Shown: positions 20,406 through 31,391 of the stretch, in pieces | How the letters are laid out: each line of letters opens with the position of its first letter | How positions within the stretch are numbered: position 1 is the stretch's first letter | Assembly: GCF_963855985.1 (NCBI RefSeq) | Contig: NC_087111.1 | Location: 1,245,001-1,309,000, forward strand | Length of the DNA stretch: 64,000 nt | Source: Ostrinia nubilalis | Taxonomy: Eukaryota; Arthropoda; Insecta; Lepidoptera; Crambidae | Direction of reading: 5' to 3' | Notes under the pieces: generated by a model | What the model saw: only the letters and a program-made list of their open reading frames with translations | Told to the model about the DNA's origin: nothing | Database searches by the model: none | Made by a program: the position numbers and the translations under genes

Positions 20406-23336
20406 ATGGATGATGAATCATTTTTTTCCGCTCATGAATCATTTTCAACCAATGACGACTGTTCTTTCCATGATGTTTCCACTTCTACCTTGAAGGATAT
20501 TTTGAACGAAAACTTTTCTAAAACAAAGAAATTTCTAAATACGTGTCACATTAATGCGCAAAGTATCCCTGCACACTATACGGACCTTTATGAGACTTTC
20601 TCTGGTGAAAACCTTCATGCCATACTTGTATCTGAAAGTTGGCTGAAGCCTTGCTTGGCCTCAACATCCTATGCCCTGCCAGGATTCGTGCTAATTAGGA
20701 ATGATCGCACTGGCAAGGGTGGTGGTGGTGTTGCCATCTACCTGCGAAGTGATATACCGTACAGGGTTCTAGAAATGTCACCTTCTCTGTACAGTGGTTC
20801 CGCTGAATTTATTTTCCTGGAAATAAATGTCAGGGGAGTCATAGCTGCTCTGGGGGTGGTTTACTGCCCACCTGGCGTTGACTACCTTTCAAAGCTTGAG
20901 TCCGCCCTCGAACCCATTAGCACAGAATACCCACACCATATAATCATGGGGGATTTTAATACCAATCTGTTGGTTAAGTCACTGGCCTCCACAAAATTTC
21001 TTGCTATGGTGTCTTCCATAAATTTTTCCATTCTTCCTCTTCAACCTACTCACCACAATGTGGACTCTCCCGATACGTGGCTGGACCTCATCATTACATC
21101 TGCTCCGGATAGCGTGATCTCTCATGGTCAGCTCGCTGCGCCCGGATTCTCACGCCACGACCTGATTTATGCAACTTATAAGCTTCATACCTTAAAACAG
21201 AAACCTACCACAGTGCAAATGCGCAACTTGGCCCGGGTGGACGCGGAGGCCATCAAAAGGGATGCGGCTTCGCTCAACTGGCAACCTGTTTTGACAGCGA
21301 CGACTATCGACACTAAGGTGTCGCTATTCAATACGCTCCTGTTGTCCCTCTTCGATGTGCACGCGCCGCTTCGTCCGGTCAAACTGAAACGCCCACCAGC
21401 GCCCTGGATCACCGAAGGGGTGCGAATGGCAATGAACCGCCGCGACCGTGCTTTCCGAAGATTTAGAAGGGACCGTAGTGATAGTAATTGGAGTGGCTTT
21501 AAGGCTGCTAGAAACCGGTGCAACCAGATGGTGAGATCAGCCAAGCGACATTACATACATGATAATATTCTCAACTCTTCTTCGGCTGATGTGTGGAAAT
21601 TCCTCAAAAATCTTGGCATAGGCAAAGCTGAAATTAAGCTCTCTCATTCAATTTTTTCACCCGATGACCTAAATATCCATTTCTCTTCTGCATCACCCTT
21701 GGACCCTGATGTCAAAACTCAAACCATCGCCGAGGTATCTTCCATGCCCTCCTGCATCCCCACGTCCTTCTCATTTTCCGCGGTGTCAGTAGATATGGTC
21801 AAAAAAATCATACTGTCCATTAAATCACAAGCGGTTGGATTCGATGGCATAGGCCGTTACATGATATCTATCCTACTTGACTTCATTCTCCCTTTAGTAA
21901 CTCACATCATCAACTTCTCCTTAAGCACTGGTACTTTCCCTACTTTATGGAGTAAAGCTTTTGTCATCCCTCTCCCTAAAATTTCGAACCCCACTACTCT
22001 TAATAACTTCCGACCCATCTCTATACTACCCTTCCTCTCCAAAACTTTGGAGGCTGCCGTACACTCGCAAGTCTCTAAGTTTATCTTTGACAATAATATC
22101 TTGAGTCAGTTCCAATCCGGCTTCCGTCCTGGCCACAGTACCAGCACTGCACTACTCAAAGTGACTGAGGATATTAGAACGGGCATGGAACACGGTGAAG
22201 TGACTTTGCTTGTATTGATCGACTTTTCCAACGCTTTTAATACCGTGGACCATGATGTTCTTCTCTCTGTCTTAGCACATCTCAATATGACACCTACTGT
22301 CATAAACTGGTTTGCTTCCTATCTTCGTGGTCGCCAACAAGCGGTTCGTACCGATAAATCAGTTTCCCACTTGCGTGACCTGCTCACTGGCGTTCCGCAG
22401 GGTGGTTTACTCTCTCCCTTACTGTTCTCTTTATTTATAAATTCTATCACCCTTGGTATTGGCTCTTCTTACCATTTATATGCGGACGATTTGCAACTAT
22501 ATCGACAGTGCCACTGCGGGGATATCAACATGGCTGTGGACAGTATTAACGCTGACCTTAGATATATCTCCGAGTGGTCTAAGCGTTATGGTGTGGCTGT
22601 TAATCCGAACAAGTGCCAAGCTATAGTTATCGGTAGTCAACGTCAAATATGTCATCTTGATTGTGTATCACCAGTTAACTTTAATGGCGTTGACATCCCT
22701 TACTGCACAAGTGTCAAAAACCTTGGCTTACATATGGACACTACGCTCAGCTGGAACACCCAAGTTGCAGAGGTCAGTCGGAAGGTAACCGCCACACTGC
22801 GCTCCCTCTGGAGGCTCAAGAATTTCCTTCCAGTTAAAACAAAAATTACCTTGATCCAATCACTTGTACTCCCAATCATCGACTATGCTGATGTGTGTTA
22901 CCGTGACTTGAATCAAGATCTCCTTACAAAGCTAGATCGACTGATCAACAACGCCATTCGTTTCATTTTCTGTTTGCGCAAATACGACCACATCTCCGCT
23001 TACCGATCTCAGCTACAATGGCTGCCTCTCCCACTTCGACGCAAAGTCAGAATCTTATGTACTCTTTTCTCGATCCTGAATGATCCAAATTCCCCATCTT
23101 ATCTCAAGTCACAGTTCACTCTTCTCAGTTCAACGCACTCACGTCAGCTCCGTTCTTCTAATAAGTCTGTCCTTTCCACCCCTCTTCACCGAACTGGTTT
23201 TCTCTCCGACTCCTTCCGTCTCCAGGCCATAAGGCTCTGGAATTCTCTGTCTGAAGATATCAGGCAAGCCTCTAGCAAGTTTTCGTTCAAAAAATCTGTC
23301 CATAACCACTTTCTCCAAGTGTTATCATCTTCATGA
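20406..23336 (+). CDS. CR1/L2-group LINE ORF2: endonuclease and reverse transcriptase, intact
   Basis: A 976-codon open frame without a break. The ATG at 20406 is preferred over an in-frame ATG 38 codons upstream, whose extra residues are only Tyr/Phe/Leu from AT-rich DNA. Residues about 45-260 form an apurinic-type endonuclease: HINAQSI (Asn50), SESW (Glu77), GDFN (182-185) and SRHD (249-252). Residues about 500-760 form the reverse transcriptase with FRPISILPFLSKTLE, FQSGFRPGHST, LVLIDFSNAFNTVDH, GVPQGGLLSPLLF and the catalytic YADD (codon Y at 22479). The C-terminus has the RLWNSLSEDIR motif usual in CR1 elements. Role: nicks DNA and copies its RNA into the nick. No ORF1 is seen upstream, so the copy is 5' truncated or of a type whose ORF1 I cannot recognise. 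Its open frame suggests a young insertion. Confidence 0.85.
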   Translation: MDDESFFSAHESFSTNDDCSFHDVSTSTLKDILNENFSKTKKFLNTCHINAQSIPAHYTDLYETFSGENLHAILVSESWLKPCLASTSYALPGFVLIRNDRTGKGGGGVAIYLRSDIPYRVLEMSPSLYSGSAEFIFLEINVRGVIAALGVVYCPPGVDYLSKLESALEPISTEYPHHIIMGDFNTNLLVKSLASTKFLAMVSSINFSILPLQPTHHNVDSPDTWLDLIITSAPDSVISHGQLAAPGFSRHDLIYATYKLHTLKQKPTTVQMRNLARVDAEAIKRDAASLNWQPVLTATTIDTKVSLFNTLLLSLFDVHAPLRPVKLKRPPAPWITEGVRMAMNRRDRAFRRFRRDRSDSNWSGFKAARNRCNQMVRSAKRHYIHDNILNSSSADVWKFLKNLGIGKAEIKLSHSIFSPDDLNIHFSSASPLDPDVKTQTIAEVSSMPSCIPTSFSFSAVSVDMVKKIILSIKSQAVGFDGIGRYMISILLDFILPLVTHIINFSLSTGTFPTLWSKAFVIPLPKISNPTTLNNFRPISILPFLSKTLEAAVHSQVSKFIFDNNILSQFQSGFRPGHSTSTALLKVTEDIRTGMEHGEVTLLVLIDFSNAFNTVDHDVLLSVLAHLNMTPTVINWFASYLRGRQQAVRTDKSVSHLRDLLTGVPQGGLLSPLLFSLFINSITLGIGSSYHLYADDLQLYRQCHCGDINMAVDSINADLRYISEWSKRYGVAVNPNKCQAIVIGSQRQICHLDCVSPVNFNGVDIPYCTSVKNLGLHMDTTLSWNTQVAEVSRKVTATLRSLWRLKNFLPVKTKITLIQSLVLPIIDYADVCYRDLNQDLLTKLDRLINNAIRFIFCLRKYDHISAYRSQLQWLPLPLRRKVRILCTLFSILNDPNSPSYLKSQFTLLSSTHSRQLRSSNKSVLSTPLHRTGFLSDSFRLQAIRLWNSLSEDIRQASSKFSFKKSVHNHFLQVLSSS

Positions 23337-23626
23337 ATGGTTTCTGTTTTAACTTATCGTCATCCATCATTATATCTATCATCTTAGTATGTATTTATTT
23401 ATTATATTATTTTATATATTATTTATGTATGTGTATATGTAACTTATTTGTTTTGCCGTCGCTTTGTTTTATTTAATTTTTTTTTTTTTTTTTTGTTATA
23501 CCGCCAAACTAATTTTTCTGCATAACCCAAAGGTAAACTGGATGAGAATGCCTTATGGCATTAAGTTCGCCTAATGTTAATATTTTTGGCATTGAAGTAT
23601 AAATAAATAAATAAATAAATATTTTA
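23337..23626 (+). repeat. CR1 LINE 3' UTR and (AAAT)n tail
   Basis: AT-rich 3' UTR, then the conserved tail motif TGCCTTATGGCATTAAG with TTCGCCTAATG, ending in AAATAAATAAATAAAT. An inverted solo tail of the same group is at 60843-60932. Confidence 0.7.
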
Positions 23627-24145
23627 ACGGTGATTGTAATAAATACACATGTTTGACTTACATTTTAATTAAAATTAATAAAATAAGTATTCAAACTCTT
23701 ATTTATTTTCCATAAAAAATAATAATTTAACTAACGTCCTATCTGTTTACCAGTTTGGTGCAACAAGGGCGGATAACACAAGTAAAAAAAATCACTTTTT
23801 AAGATGTTTTCGATTGCTTTAAAATAGTTATAATACCTTAATCTTATTGCTAAATCATGGGACTAACAAATAATAAAGTAAGTGTTAGTCAAATTATAAA
23901 CATTAAAAAAATATAAGACATTGAAACTTTCATCGTCAATTTTCTCGAAACTCAATTTTACGAGATACGCCCTTGTTGTACCCAATGCTTCAATTGTTTT
24001 CAATGTGGGTACATTCATAATTTTCCTTTTTCAAACCTACCCACATTTTCTGCTGTATTCTCCGCGGCCGTTAGCTGCTTTCTATTTTAGTTTGCGAAAG
24101 ACCGTCGCTTGCTCCGGACGTCGTCGCGTCACCGGAGTCAGTTCT

Positions 24146-24173
24146 TTCTGGAACATTCTGTTCTAGAAGGTTC
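24146..24173. promoter_or_regulatory. Heat-shock element, six contiguous units
   Basis: TTC, GAA, TTC, TTC, GAA and TTC start at 24146, 24151, 24156, 24161, 24166 and 24171, exactly five bases apart. HSF trimers bind three or more inverted nGAAn units with this spacing. One orientation break lies at the fourth unit. An initiator-like TCAGTT is at 24138-24143. Confidence 0.55.
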
Positions 24174-24438
24174 CATACTGTTGAAAGATCGTAGAATGTT
24201 GTTGTTGTCTCGATAGTGAGTGAGAGAAATTAAAGTGTGGACTGTTAACCGTTTTATTCGAACTATGGTCGCTCGCGAACCGAACATTGCTCGTTTCTTC
24301 GCAAACGTTCGCCGCTTCCTCGTCGCGTGTGTCTCGGCGTACGTAGACGGTAGTATAATAATAGTTTTTGTGTAATTTGTGAATTGTGCGTTTTATTTAT
24401 TTGCGTGCGTATAGAACTCGGTTATCTGGATTGACCTG

Positions 24439-24526
24439 ATGATGGTTGGTTTTGTGAGTGCTGAGGGTATGAGCAGTCTATGGTTTGCGGCCGGGAGTTT
24501 TTGGTGTTGGGTGGGCTGCAGTCAAG
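24439..24526 (+). CDS. Possible first coding exon (signal-peptide-like)
   Basis: ATGATG opens a frame of 29 codons plus one base up to the donor at 24527. It contains MSSLWFAAGSFWCWVGCSQ, hydrophobic with small residues, like a secretory signal. It could as well be untranslated leader. No partner exon was found in the following 39 kb. Confidence 0.25.
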
Positions 24527-25511
24527 GTGAGCAGTTTTTTTATTTGTGTACCATACCTACCAAATCCTCATTATTTTGTGTTTTTTCTATGCAACAATTT
24601 CAGCTAGCTATACTTTACGGTATTTCGGTAAAATGATCCTACATCATTTTTAACAAAACATACCTGGGGTGTAAAGTTTTTTTCGACTAAGTAATATTAT
24701 ATTCTTTCAAAAATAAATCTCCAGACTGATAAACACTGTATAAATACAAAAGGGTATTTCAGGCCATTATAAAAATACCGTCCCTTTTCGTGAATCGAGG
24801 GCCGTTAAAAATGTGTTTATTTTCGGAAGACACGTACGCCCTTAACCAATCTCACGGACATTAACCGGAGGGCTCCGTAAAAGTTGTGATTCAAAGCCGG
24901 AGATAGGGCTGGTGATCCGGTTCGAACTGGATTTTTCCGGATTTTTGCCTATCGGATCCTAGAATGTTAGATAACAATTGGATTATTACAGGACGTGTGA
25001 ATGAGTTCTTTACAATATTAATAGAAAATAATAGGACTAAAATCAATTATAATATTATTAGTGTGAATAAAAAGCTGTATGTAGGTAGGTACATATTTAT
25101 CAGCTGAGTAGAACGAGTGAACAGGTATTTTTATCATGAAAAACATAGCGCATTGAAATGTATGACTTGATTAAACTAGAATGTTAGCAGATCGGTTTTT
25201 TCCAGCGTAAGCCAGTTTGAGCCAGTTTCCATTGGTGTGACCCTACATCACGGCCCAATCTGAATTTCAATCCCAGTAGATTCCGTACAGTTTTCCGAGT
25301 TGGATTGAAAAAAGTTACTTGTGAATATTTGTGAAACATTGAGTTCGTAATCAACATTTTTGGAACGAAATGTCAGGATTAAAATAATGTGAGGGCGTTT
25401 GTGTACATAAAAAAAAAATAGAATTTGAAGGAATAGAATATGATGTTCTTCTTCTTCTTCTCCCGGTGACACCTATTGAATCATTATGTTTGATAGTGAC
25501 TTCTTAATCAA
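24527..25511. other. No gene recognised
   Basis: AT-rich. No known repeat seen. It would be intron if the exon above is real. Confidence 0.35.
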
Positions 25512-25514
25512 CAT

Positions 25515-25608
25515 GTCATTTGGTCTCCACACTGCAAGCCTTGGGGGAGGCCTTTGTCAACAATGCCAGCAATGGACGTCATTTGGCTGAAACGAACGAA
25601 CGAACGAA
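25515..25608 (+). repeat. RTE-type LINE 3' end, CGAACGAA tail
   Basis: CTTGGGGGAGGCCTTTGTC and then GGACGTCATTTGGCTGAAAC, with a (CGAA) tail of three units. Very short copy. Confidence 0.75.
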
Positions 25609-26520
25609 CTGCAAGTGCAGGAGGAAGACCCTCTCTATTTTACTAGAGGCAGATTTGACCTTGGCATATTCGCTTTATTCTAAACACTATTCACTTACCT
25701 GTGTATTTTTGCTGCCTGCGATGATGGGTGTGAAAATGCAGACTTTGTTTTAAGGCTTGATCTACTGAAAAATAAAGTAGATACTTAACGCTTGAAAGTC
25801 CCAGCGAGGAACATGGGAAATGCGATTGGGGTCCCATAATTATGATATGGGTCAATTATAATATGACCTTCACCCACTGTGTGAACCTTCTCTATTTTGA
25901 AGTACCTATGTTAAAAGTTTCAAAAGAAACTTCACTCTAGTCTAGAGGTGTTCGATTGTCGCTAAAAAAGAAATATTAGCACCTCAAAATCCAAACTTCA
26001 TTTGGTATTCGGATAAATAATAACTTTGGAAACTCCGCATTGCAATCTCAAACTTTGAATAATCCTCAGCTCAGACTACTTTCATCATGTCATAGACTTC
26101 AAAGCTTTAATCGACTGTCATGGTGTTAAATTATAGAATGAAATTCTTGTGTCCTAACTAACGAATGAACTAGATATTTTTTGCCAGAAAGTCTCCCACT
26201 TTACCCATTGATAGGCTAGTGGTTAATAAAGTTTAATAAATCTCAACACATCTTTTGTTTATACATCATACTCCTTACCTGTGTTTCACAGATAAATTAT
26301 TTAAATTAGAATTTGAATTTCAATGACATGCTTAATATAATATTAGATTGTTTGGGTGTCTTCCATGTAAGTAATTAGCTTTTAAATTGAGTTACAGAAA
26401 GAGCAACTTATTTAACAATTATCTTTGCTAGAACAATTAAACTCAATATAAAATATTGAGTTTGAGAATTAAGAGTTATATGAGAGTTATTGAGAATAGG
26501 TAAAAAAGCAAGAGTTTTAA
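25609..26520. other. No gene recognised
   Basis: AT-rich, no coding frame or known repeat seen. Confidence 0.35.
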
Positions 26521-26772
26521 TAAGTCCGTCAGTTAGCTTATCAAAAACTATTCGACACGTATTTTTCACTTTTAAAACTAATAAAAATGTAAAGAGATAA
26601 AGCGTGCCAAAGTTCTAAAGAAAGGCCCGTGACGTCAGTGAGTGCGTAAAAATGCAGCACTTTGTGACGTCGCGCGGAACTTCAACGCACTATAACTTTG
26701 TAATTATTTGTTTGATTGACAATTAAAAATAAACGTGTCCAATATTTTTTTATATGAAAATTGACGGACTAA
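26521..26772. mobile_element. MITE (AGTCCGTCA ends)
   Basis: AAGTCCGTCAGTTAGC and inverted TTAGTCCGTCAATTTTC, followed by a shared GGACACGT/CGACACGT stretch. Two TGACGTC motifs lie inside. Confidence 0.55.
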
Positions 26773-26860
26773 ACATTTTTTTTTAGGAAACTATCCTATT
26801 GTGCTTAAACTTTAATTAGTTTTTTTCTTCAATGTACAAGTTGGTAGCGGACTACATGAG

Positions 26861-26977
26861 GCAGCAGCGGACAACTGGTTTCTATAGCATTCGTTGCAAG
26901 CGACACGTCACCTGAAAGTATTTCATAGAAATACATAGAAAGTGACGTGTCGCGGCGACATGTCGTCTGCTGCTGCC
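26861..26977. mobile_element. Hairpin MITE (GCAGCAGCGGACA)
   Basis: GCAGCAGCGGACAACTGG pairs with an inverted copy, and GCGACACGTCAC with GTGACGTGTCGC, around an AT-rich centre. Confidence 0.55.
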
Positions 26978-27080
26978 GCGTGCAGTTTGCTACACAAACT
27001 GATACCTTTATTCATCGTGTATCTGCTGTAATAATAATTAAGCTGCAATTAGATGACTTGAAGTTGCACAGCGTGCTATA

Positions 27081-27432
27081 GAGAGGGCTATGCTCGGTGT
27101 TTCTTTACGAGATCGAATCAGAAATGAGGAGTTCCGTAAACGAACTAAAGTCGCTGACATAGCCCGACGGATTAGCAAGCTGAAGTGGCAGTGGGCAGGG
27201 CACATAGTACGCAGAACTGACGGCCGATGGTGCAGCAAGGTTCAATCTGGAATGGAGGTCGCGTACCGGAAAACACAGTGTGGGTCGTCCACCTACAAGG
27301 TGGACTGATGACATAAAAAAGTAGCAGGGAAGCGCTGGACGCAAGCCGCTACCAATCGATCAACATGGAAAGCATTGGAGAAGGCCTATGTTCAGCAGTG
27401 GACGTCCTATGGCTGAAATGATGATGATGATA
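27081..27432 (+). repeat. RTE-type LINE 3' end, ATGATG tail, longest copy of this lineage
   Basis: Reads the C-terminal end of the RTE reverse-transcriptase ORF (MLGVSLRDRIRNEEFRKRTK, then LKWQWAGHIVRRTDGRW), then a short end with TTCAGCAGTGGACGTCCTAT and tail ATGATGATGATG. One stop breaks the last part. It serves as reference for the other copies. Confidence 0.85.
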
Positions 27433-28492
27433 AATTTGATGACTTCGGTGAATAGTTAGTTGAATTCAGTTTCAAACAAATTAAAGTTCAGTCTACGATG
27501 TTCAGTCGTCTATGATCCTCTACCTCTGAATTCATAATGGAAAATCATTTATGTATGCAAATCTCATATAGCGTCTTCCCGAAATGTCTTGGAATGTTTT
27601 AATATATTCATCGGGATGCCTAACAGCTATGTAATAGATTTACGGAATAATTTCATAAATAATTATGGGAGGGAATACCTACAAATCGTTGGGGCGTTTT
27701 GGGCGACATTAATTTTGTTATTTGTTAAGAATAGACGTGGTTGTTACATAATCATGGCTTTGATGCTCAACAAAGTACGTAATGCAACCTAATTCGTAAA
27801 TGCATGGTGACTATGGTGTGACCATTTTGAAGATCTGCGCTGCGCTTTGCAAGGATTGTTAAAAAAAAGTCAAATCGTAACGTCCTGTGACTGAAATGGC
27901 GAGGATGTTGATGAGGCTTTTAAAAAGCGCTTTTAAATTGACCCTAGTGAGAGACTTTAGTTGGTACCATACCATACACACATGAATATGTGGGTAAGTA
28001 TGGTAAGTGACAATTTAAGTCTGATGGTATAGAATTCTGGTATATAACCAATTCGTTACTTAAAAACAAAATAAAAATCTTTCATTTTCAGAAAATGCAC
28101 TCCATATTTTGGTTAGTAACATTTAGATCTTATAGACGTATGTTAGTAGGTTACTAGTACTTAGCCATAATACTCTTTGCTTAAAATTAATTCTAATGAT
28201 AACAGTAAAATGACCAATGACCATTATGATTAATGTTCGCAAATAAAGAACCACGTTAAAATTTATCACTGTCCCAAAAAAAGATATGTTATTCAAAAGG
28301 AACCCTTTTTCACAGCAAAATTCATAACATTTGAGGATAACAAAAGCTGGAAAGGGACAGTCCCTATTTGTCCCGTATTCTTTCGCTTAGAAATATCCGC
28401 TCTCGGAATAAATTAGAGGACTTACGGTATTGTAAAGATTGGTTTGGTATTAAGAGTTTGCGAATTCGGATGTGGATGGAACGTAGTTTAAA
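27433..28492. other. No gene recognised
   Basis: AT-rich, no known repeat seen. Confidence 0.35.
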
Positions 28493-28628
28493 AATAAACT
28501 CATAAAACTTATTTATTTATGAAAGTAGGCTTTTAAAAAGCACTTTTACGCGTCCCAGTATTAACCCTACCACTGCTTCAGGACAATAAATGGGCCAGTG
28601 CTGAGAAGAAGCAGCGCAAGAAACTGTT
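28493..28628 (-). repeat. Solo 3' tail of the Jockey/CR1-group LINE found at 31073-36899
   Basis: Inverted copy of the tail GTAGGGTTAATACTGGGACG and the GCTGCTTCTTCTCAGCACTG block. Confidence 0.75.
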
Positions 28629-29724
28629 GAAGATTAATTTTTTCTAGAAAATTCAACGTAAGGAGGGTGAAATAGCGGCTGAAACTTTGTATGATCCAAA
28701 AACGACTATAAAATAAATTATTTAGTTTCCGTTCTTGCCTACAAAGTTTTGAAACTTTGCTCCTCAAAAACTTCGGTGTGCATTCGCCTTTACGTTTTCG
28801 ACCAATTTATATTTTTCCGTGACTTTCCAAGAGGCAACTTTCCAAGTTACCTCCCACCTAGATGAAGTTTTAATTTGTATGGTGATTTATAATTTAAAAC
28901 AATAAATACACTTTTAAGAGTTTTTTTGGTCGATTTCATTACTTTCATTTTAGGAAATATTTACTTGAAGTCAATATTCATCAAAATAGGTACCATTAAA
29001 GTTTTTATTATTTATTTTGCGAGAGCATGTATTCTCGCAATTTGCGCTAAAATTAAGTGGGATTGTTATCACACAAACTCTATCTCCAATTTTTTAACTT
29101 CCATACTCATGACTCCAAAACTAAAATTTTAGTTCAACATCAACCTAACAAAACAAGCAATCACTCTACATCCTTTGTTTTCATTGGAAATTCGCGTATT
29201 GACCGTCCGTCCGTCCAACCGGTCAAAGCGCGCTTTTCCCAATCAGTGGGACCGTGTTTTCTTTACGCTTCATTATCTCGACAGAGAAAAGCTTTCACAG
29301 ATCCTACTAATTGTATTTTTAATAACGAATATCTACTTAAAGCAAAACGCACTTTAGTCTATTCGTCTGAAGGATGTATGTATATTTTTCACAAATTCGT
29401 ATGTGATGCAATGCTTAGTTACCCTTAAAATGATTCAAGATTTTGTTACTGCTTAGAGCAGTTGGCTAAGGACTTGTTCTTACGGAGACATTCCGTTTTT
29501 TGCAGGAACTTTTAGTAGTAACGTGTTTTAATATAACGTTCACACAAAGTTCCCGTTTGCAGTGTCCCACATAAAACTAATTAACACGTATTATGATAAC
29601 TGTCAAAAACACGTAGGTATTAAGAGTTTAGTTTAGTTCCGTTTTCAAAACTAGCCCTAACTGCTCGAGCTGTCGCGGGCCTAAGAGTCATCTAAAACTA
29701 AATAGTAATTATATGACACAGGCG
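28629..29724. other. No gene recognised
   Basis: AT-rich. One 123-codon frame (29057-29428) has no recognisable family. Confidence 0.35.
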
Positions 29725-29726
29725 TT

Positions 29727-29822
29727 TGCTGGATGCGAGCAGCGCAGGACCGTGCATTGTGGAAAACCTTGGAGGAGGCCTTTGTCCAGCAGTGGACGTC
29801 ATTGAAACGAACGAACGAACAG
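29727..29822 (+). repeat. RTE-type LINE 3' end, CGAACGAA tail
   Basis: Reads WMRAAQDRALWKTLEEAF in frame, then CAGCAGTGGACGTCATT and a short (CGAA)n tail. Confidence 0.75.
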
Positions 29823-30206
29823 GCGTTTGCACTACATTTTCACTTCTGCTCGACTCACTGCTTACTCGCTCCATATCTTCTTATAAAAACCTTAGTAATG
29901 TCCACAATGTCTCTCAACTTTGATAATGGCACTCTGATTAATGCCGCCCATTATTTACCGAATCAAATCCGCTATCGGATCGAAATCGGTAAAGAAGCCG
30001 ATGCTGTTTGGAGAAATAACAGCTTTTGACTGATTCCGAGATATTTTCGAACGAAGACGGAATTGGACTGTTTTTATAAGGAAGTTCTTTGAACGATTAT
30101 TCCTTGAAATATACAGCTGTACTTATAAAGGGAGAAAATAATAAGCTGGTTAGAAGCGACTGGTCATCTGGTCAGGTTTTCTAATTCACTTTATTTATCT
30201 TTTATA

Positions 30207-30386
30207 ATGCGAACAAGGACTGGAATTTCGCTGCCTGCTGCTGTCTTTCCCGAAGACTATAATCCGGGCCTTTTCAAGGCGAGAGTGAATAGGCACTTAC
30301 AGGGCAGATATGCACCATCCTAGACTGCATCCCACTTAACGCCAGGTGCGATTGTGGTCAAATACCTGCCTTGTTAGCATAAAAAA
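30207..30386 (+). repeat. LINE 3' end with ORF2 C-terminus (second tail family)
   Basis: 30207-30323 encodes LPAAVFPEDYNPGLFKARVN and stops. The RLWN/LP...F...Y...F+ pattern is the usual C-terminus of Jockey/CR1-group reverse transcriptases. The following ACTTAACGCCAGGTGCGATT is the intact target of the piggyBac-like insertion at 56936. Confidence 0.7.
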
Positions 30387-30389
30387 AGA

Positions 30390-30490
30390 AATTGTTGTCC
30401 CTAGGCAGCGGTAGGGTTAAATTAATACTGGGACGTGTCAAAGAGCTTATATTAGCCTACTTGCAACATAAATTAATTTGAATTTGAAAG
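30390..30490 (+). repeat. Solo tail of the 31073-36899 LINE family
   Basis: GTAGGGTTAAATTAATACTG then GGGACGTGT, diverged. Confidence 0.6.
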
Positions 30491-30659
30491 ACATTTTTAC
30501 GTTATGTAAGCAGAAGACGGGTTTTATCATATTTTTTATTTTATGGTAGAAACTTGTAATTGGCCTTTATTTTTATCAATTTGTATAAATTTTACTCAGC
30601 AGCAAGTTTCCCTAGAGATAAAAATGAAATATTTATTACCTTATCACTTTATATAAAAG

Positions 30660-31072
30660 ACAATCGATCTGGAGTGAGGAATTGCACACCATTACGGATT
30701 GGTGCAGAGGATGTGGAACGTGTCCACAATTTTACCTACCTCGGGAGCGTCGTGTCAGAGACTGGAGGTACCGAAGAGGACATCACTTCGCGCATTGCCA
30801 AGGCTAGAGCCACCTTCGCACAACTTCGCCCCGTATGGCAGTCACGGAAACTGACCCGAAGGGTCAAGATCAAAATTTTCGGGTCCAACGTTAAATCCGT
30901 GCTGCTCTATGGGTGTGAATCGTGGAAGGTCACCAAGGTCATCTCGCACCAGCTGCAGGTCTTCGTCAACCGCTGCCTTCACCGAATTCTCGGCATATAC
31001 TGGCCTGAGAAAATCTCCAAAGTCGAGCTATTGGAACGCTGCCACGAAATTCCGATCGACCAGCAGATCAAG
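30660..31072 (+). pseudogene. RTE-like LINE reverse transcriptase, left half
   Basis: Encodes FTYLGSVVSETGGTEEDITS, then ARATFAQLRPVWQSRK, VKSVLLYGCESWKVT and NRCLHRILGIYW, ending IPIDQQIK. This is the connection region after the reverse-transcriptase palm in RTE-type elements. The frame breaks off at a 5.8 kb insertion and resumes at 36901 in the same frame. Confidence 0.85.
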
Positions 31073-31087
31073 CTTTTCTTTTTTTTG

Positions 31088-31088
<1 letters not shown>

Positions 31089-31140
<52 letters not shown>
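31089..31140 (+). repeat. 52-nt T homopolymer
   Basis: Uninterrupted T run preceded by CTTTTCTTTTTTTTTGC-type sequence. Either the junction of the LINE insertion or an inverted poly(A) tail. Confidence 0.8.
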
Positions 31141-31141
<1 letters not shown>

Positions 31142-31391
31142 TCTGGCAGCCCTGCCTGTCAGACGTACTTAGATCAGCTGTTAGATTAATTTTAAGATAA
31201 ATTATAAAATAGTCGTAATAATGTATCAAAATACACTTAATTAGTTAAATAAATGTGTAAATATCGTGTACAAGTGTTTGCAAAACTGGACTTTGTGTAA
31301 ACACATAGTTATAAGGAGATAAAATCGGCGACCAAATTGACAGCTACGACCAACGTACAAAATTAAATCGGAGCCACCGTTTAAACCAGGG

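Larger units (their letters stand above)
19062..23997. mobile_element. Segment bounded by 31-bp inverted repeats
   Basis: 19062-19092 and 23967-23997 are inverted copies with two mismatches (ACAATTGAAGCATTGGG, then CAACAAGGGCGT). A second shorter pair, GTGCAACAAGGGCG, lies inside (19227-19240 inverted, 23758-23771). The CR1 LINE lies between. This may be a DNA transposon that received the LINE. No target duplication or transposase is seen. Confidence 0.4.
24060..24526 (+). promoter_or_regulatory. CpG-containing promoter and candidate 5' exon of an unknown host gene
   Basis: Sharply GC-richer than its surroundings, with many CG steps, the heat-shock element, and no relation to any repeat in the window. 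It ends in CAGTCAAG followed by a donor GTGAGC. Downstream exons are not recognised and may lie beyond the window. Confidence 0.4.

Noticed and set aside
30560..31189. A 209-codon frame ending in a long Phe run.
   Set aside because: The part after 31072 is the T homopolymer of the next element. Only the LINE part is real.
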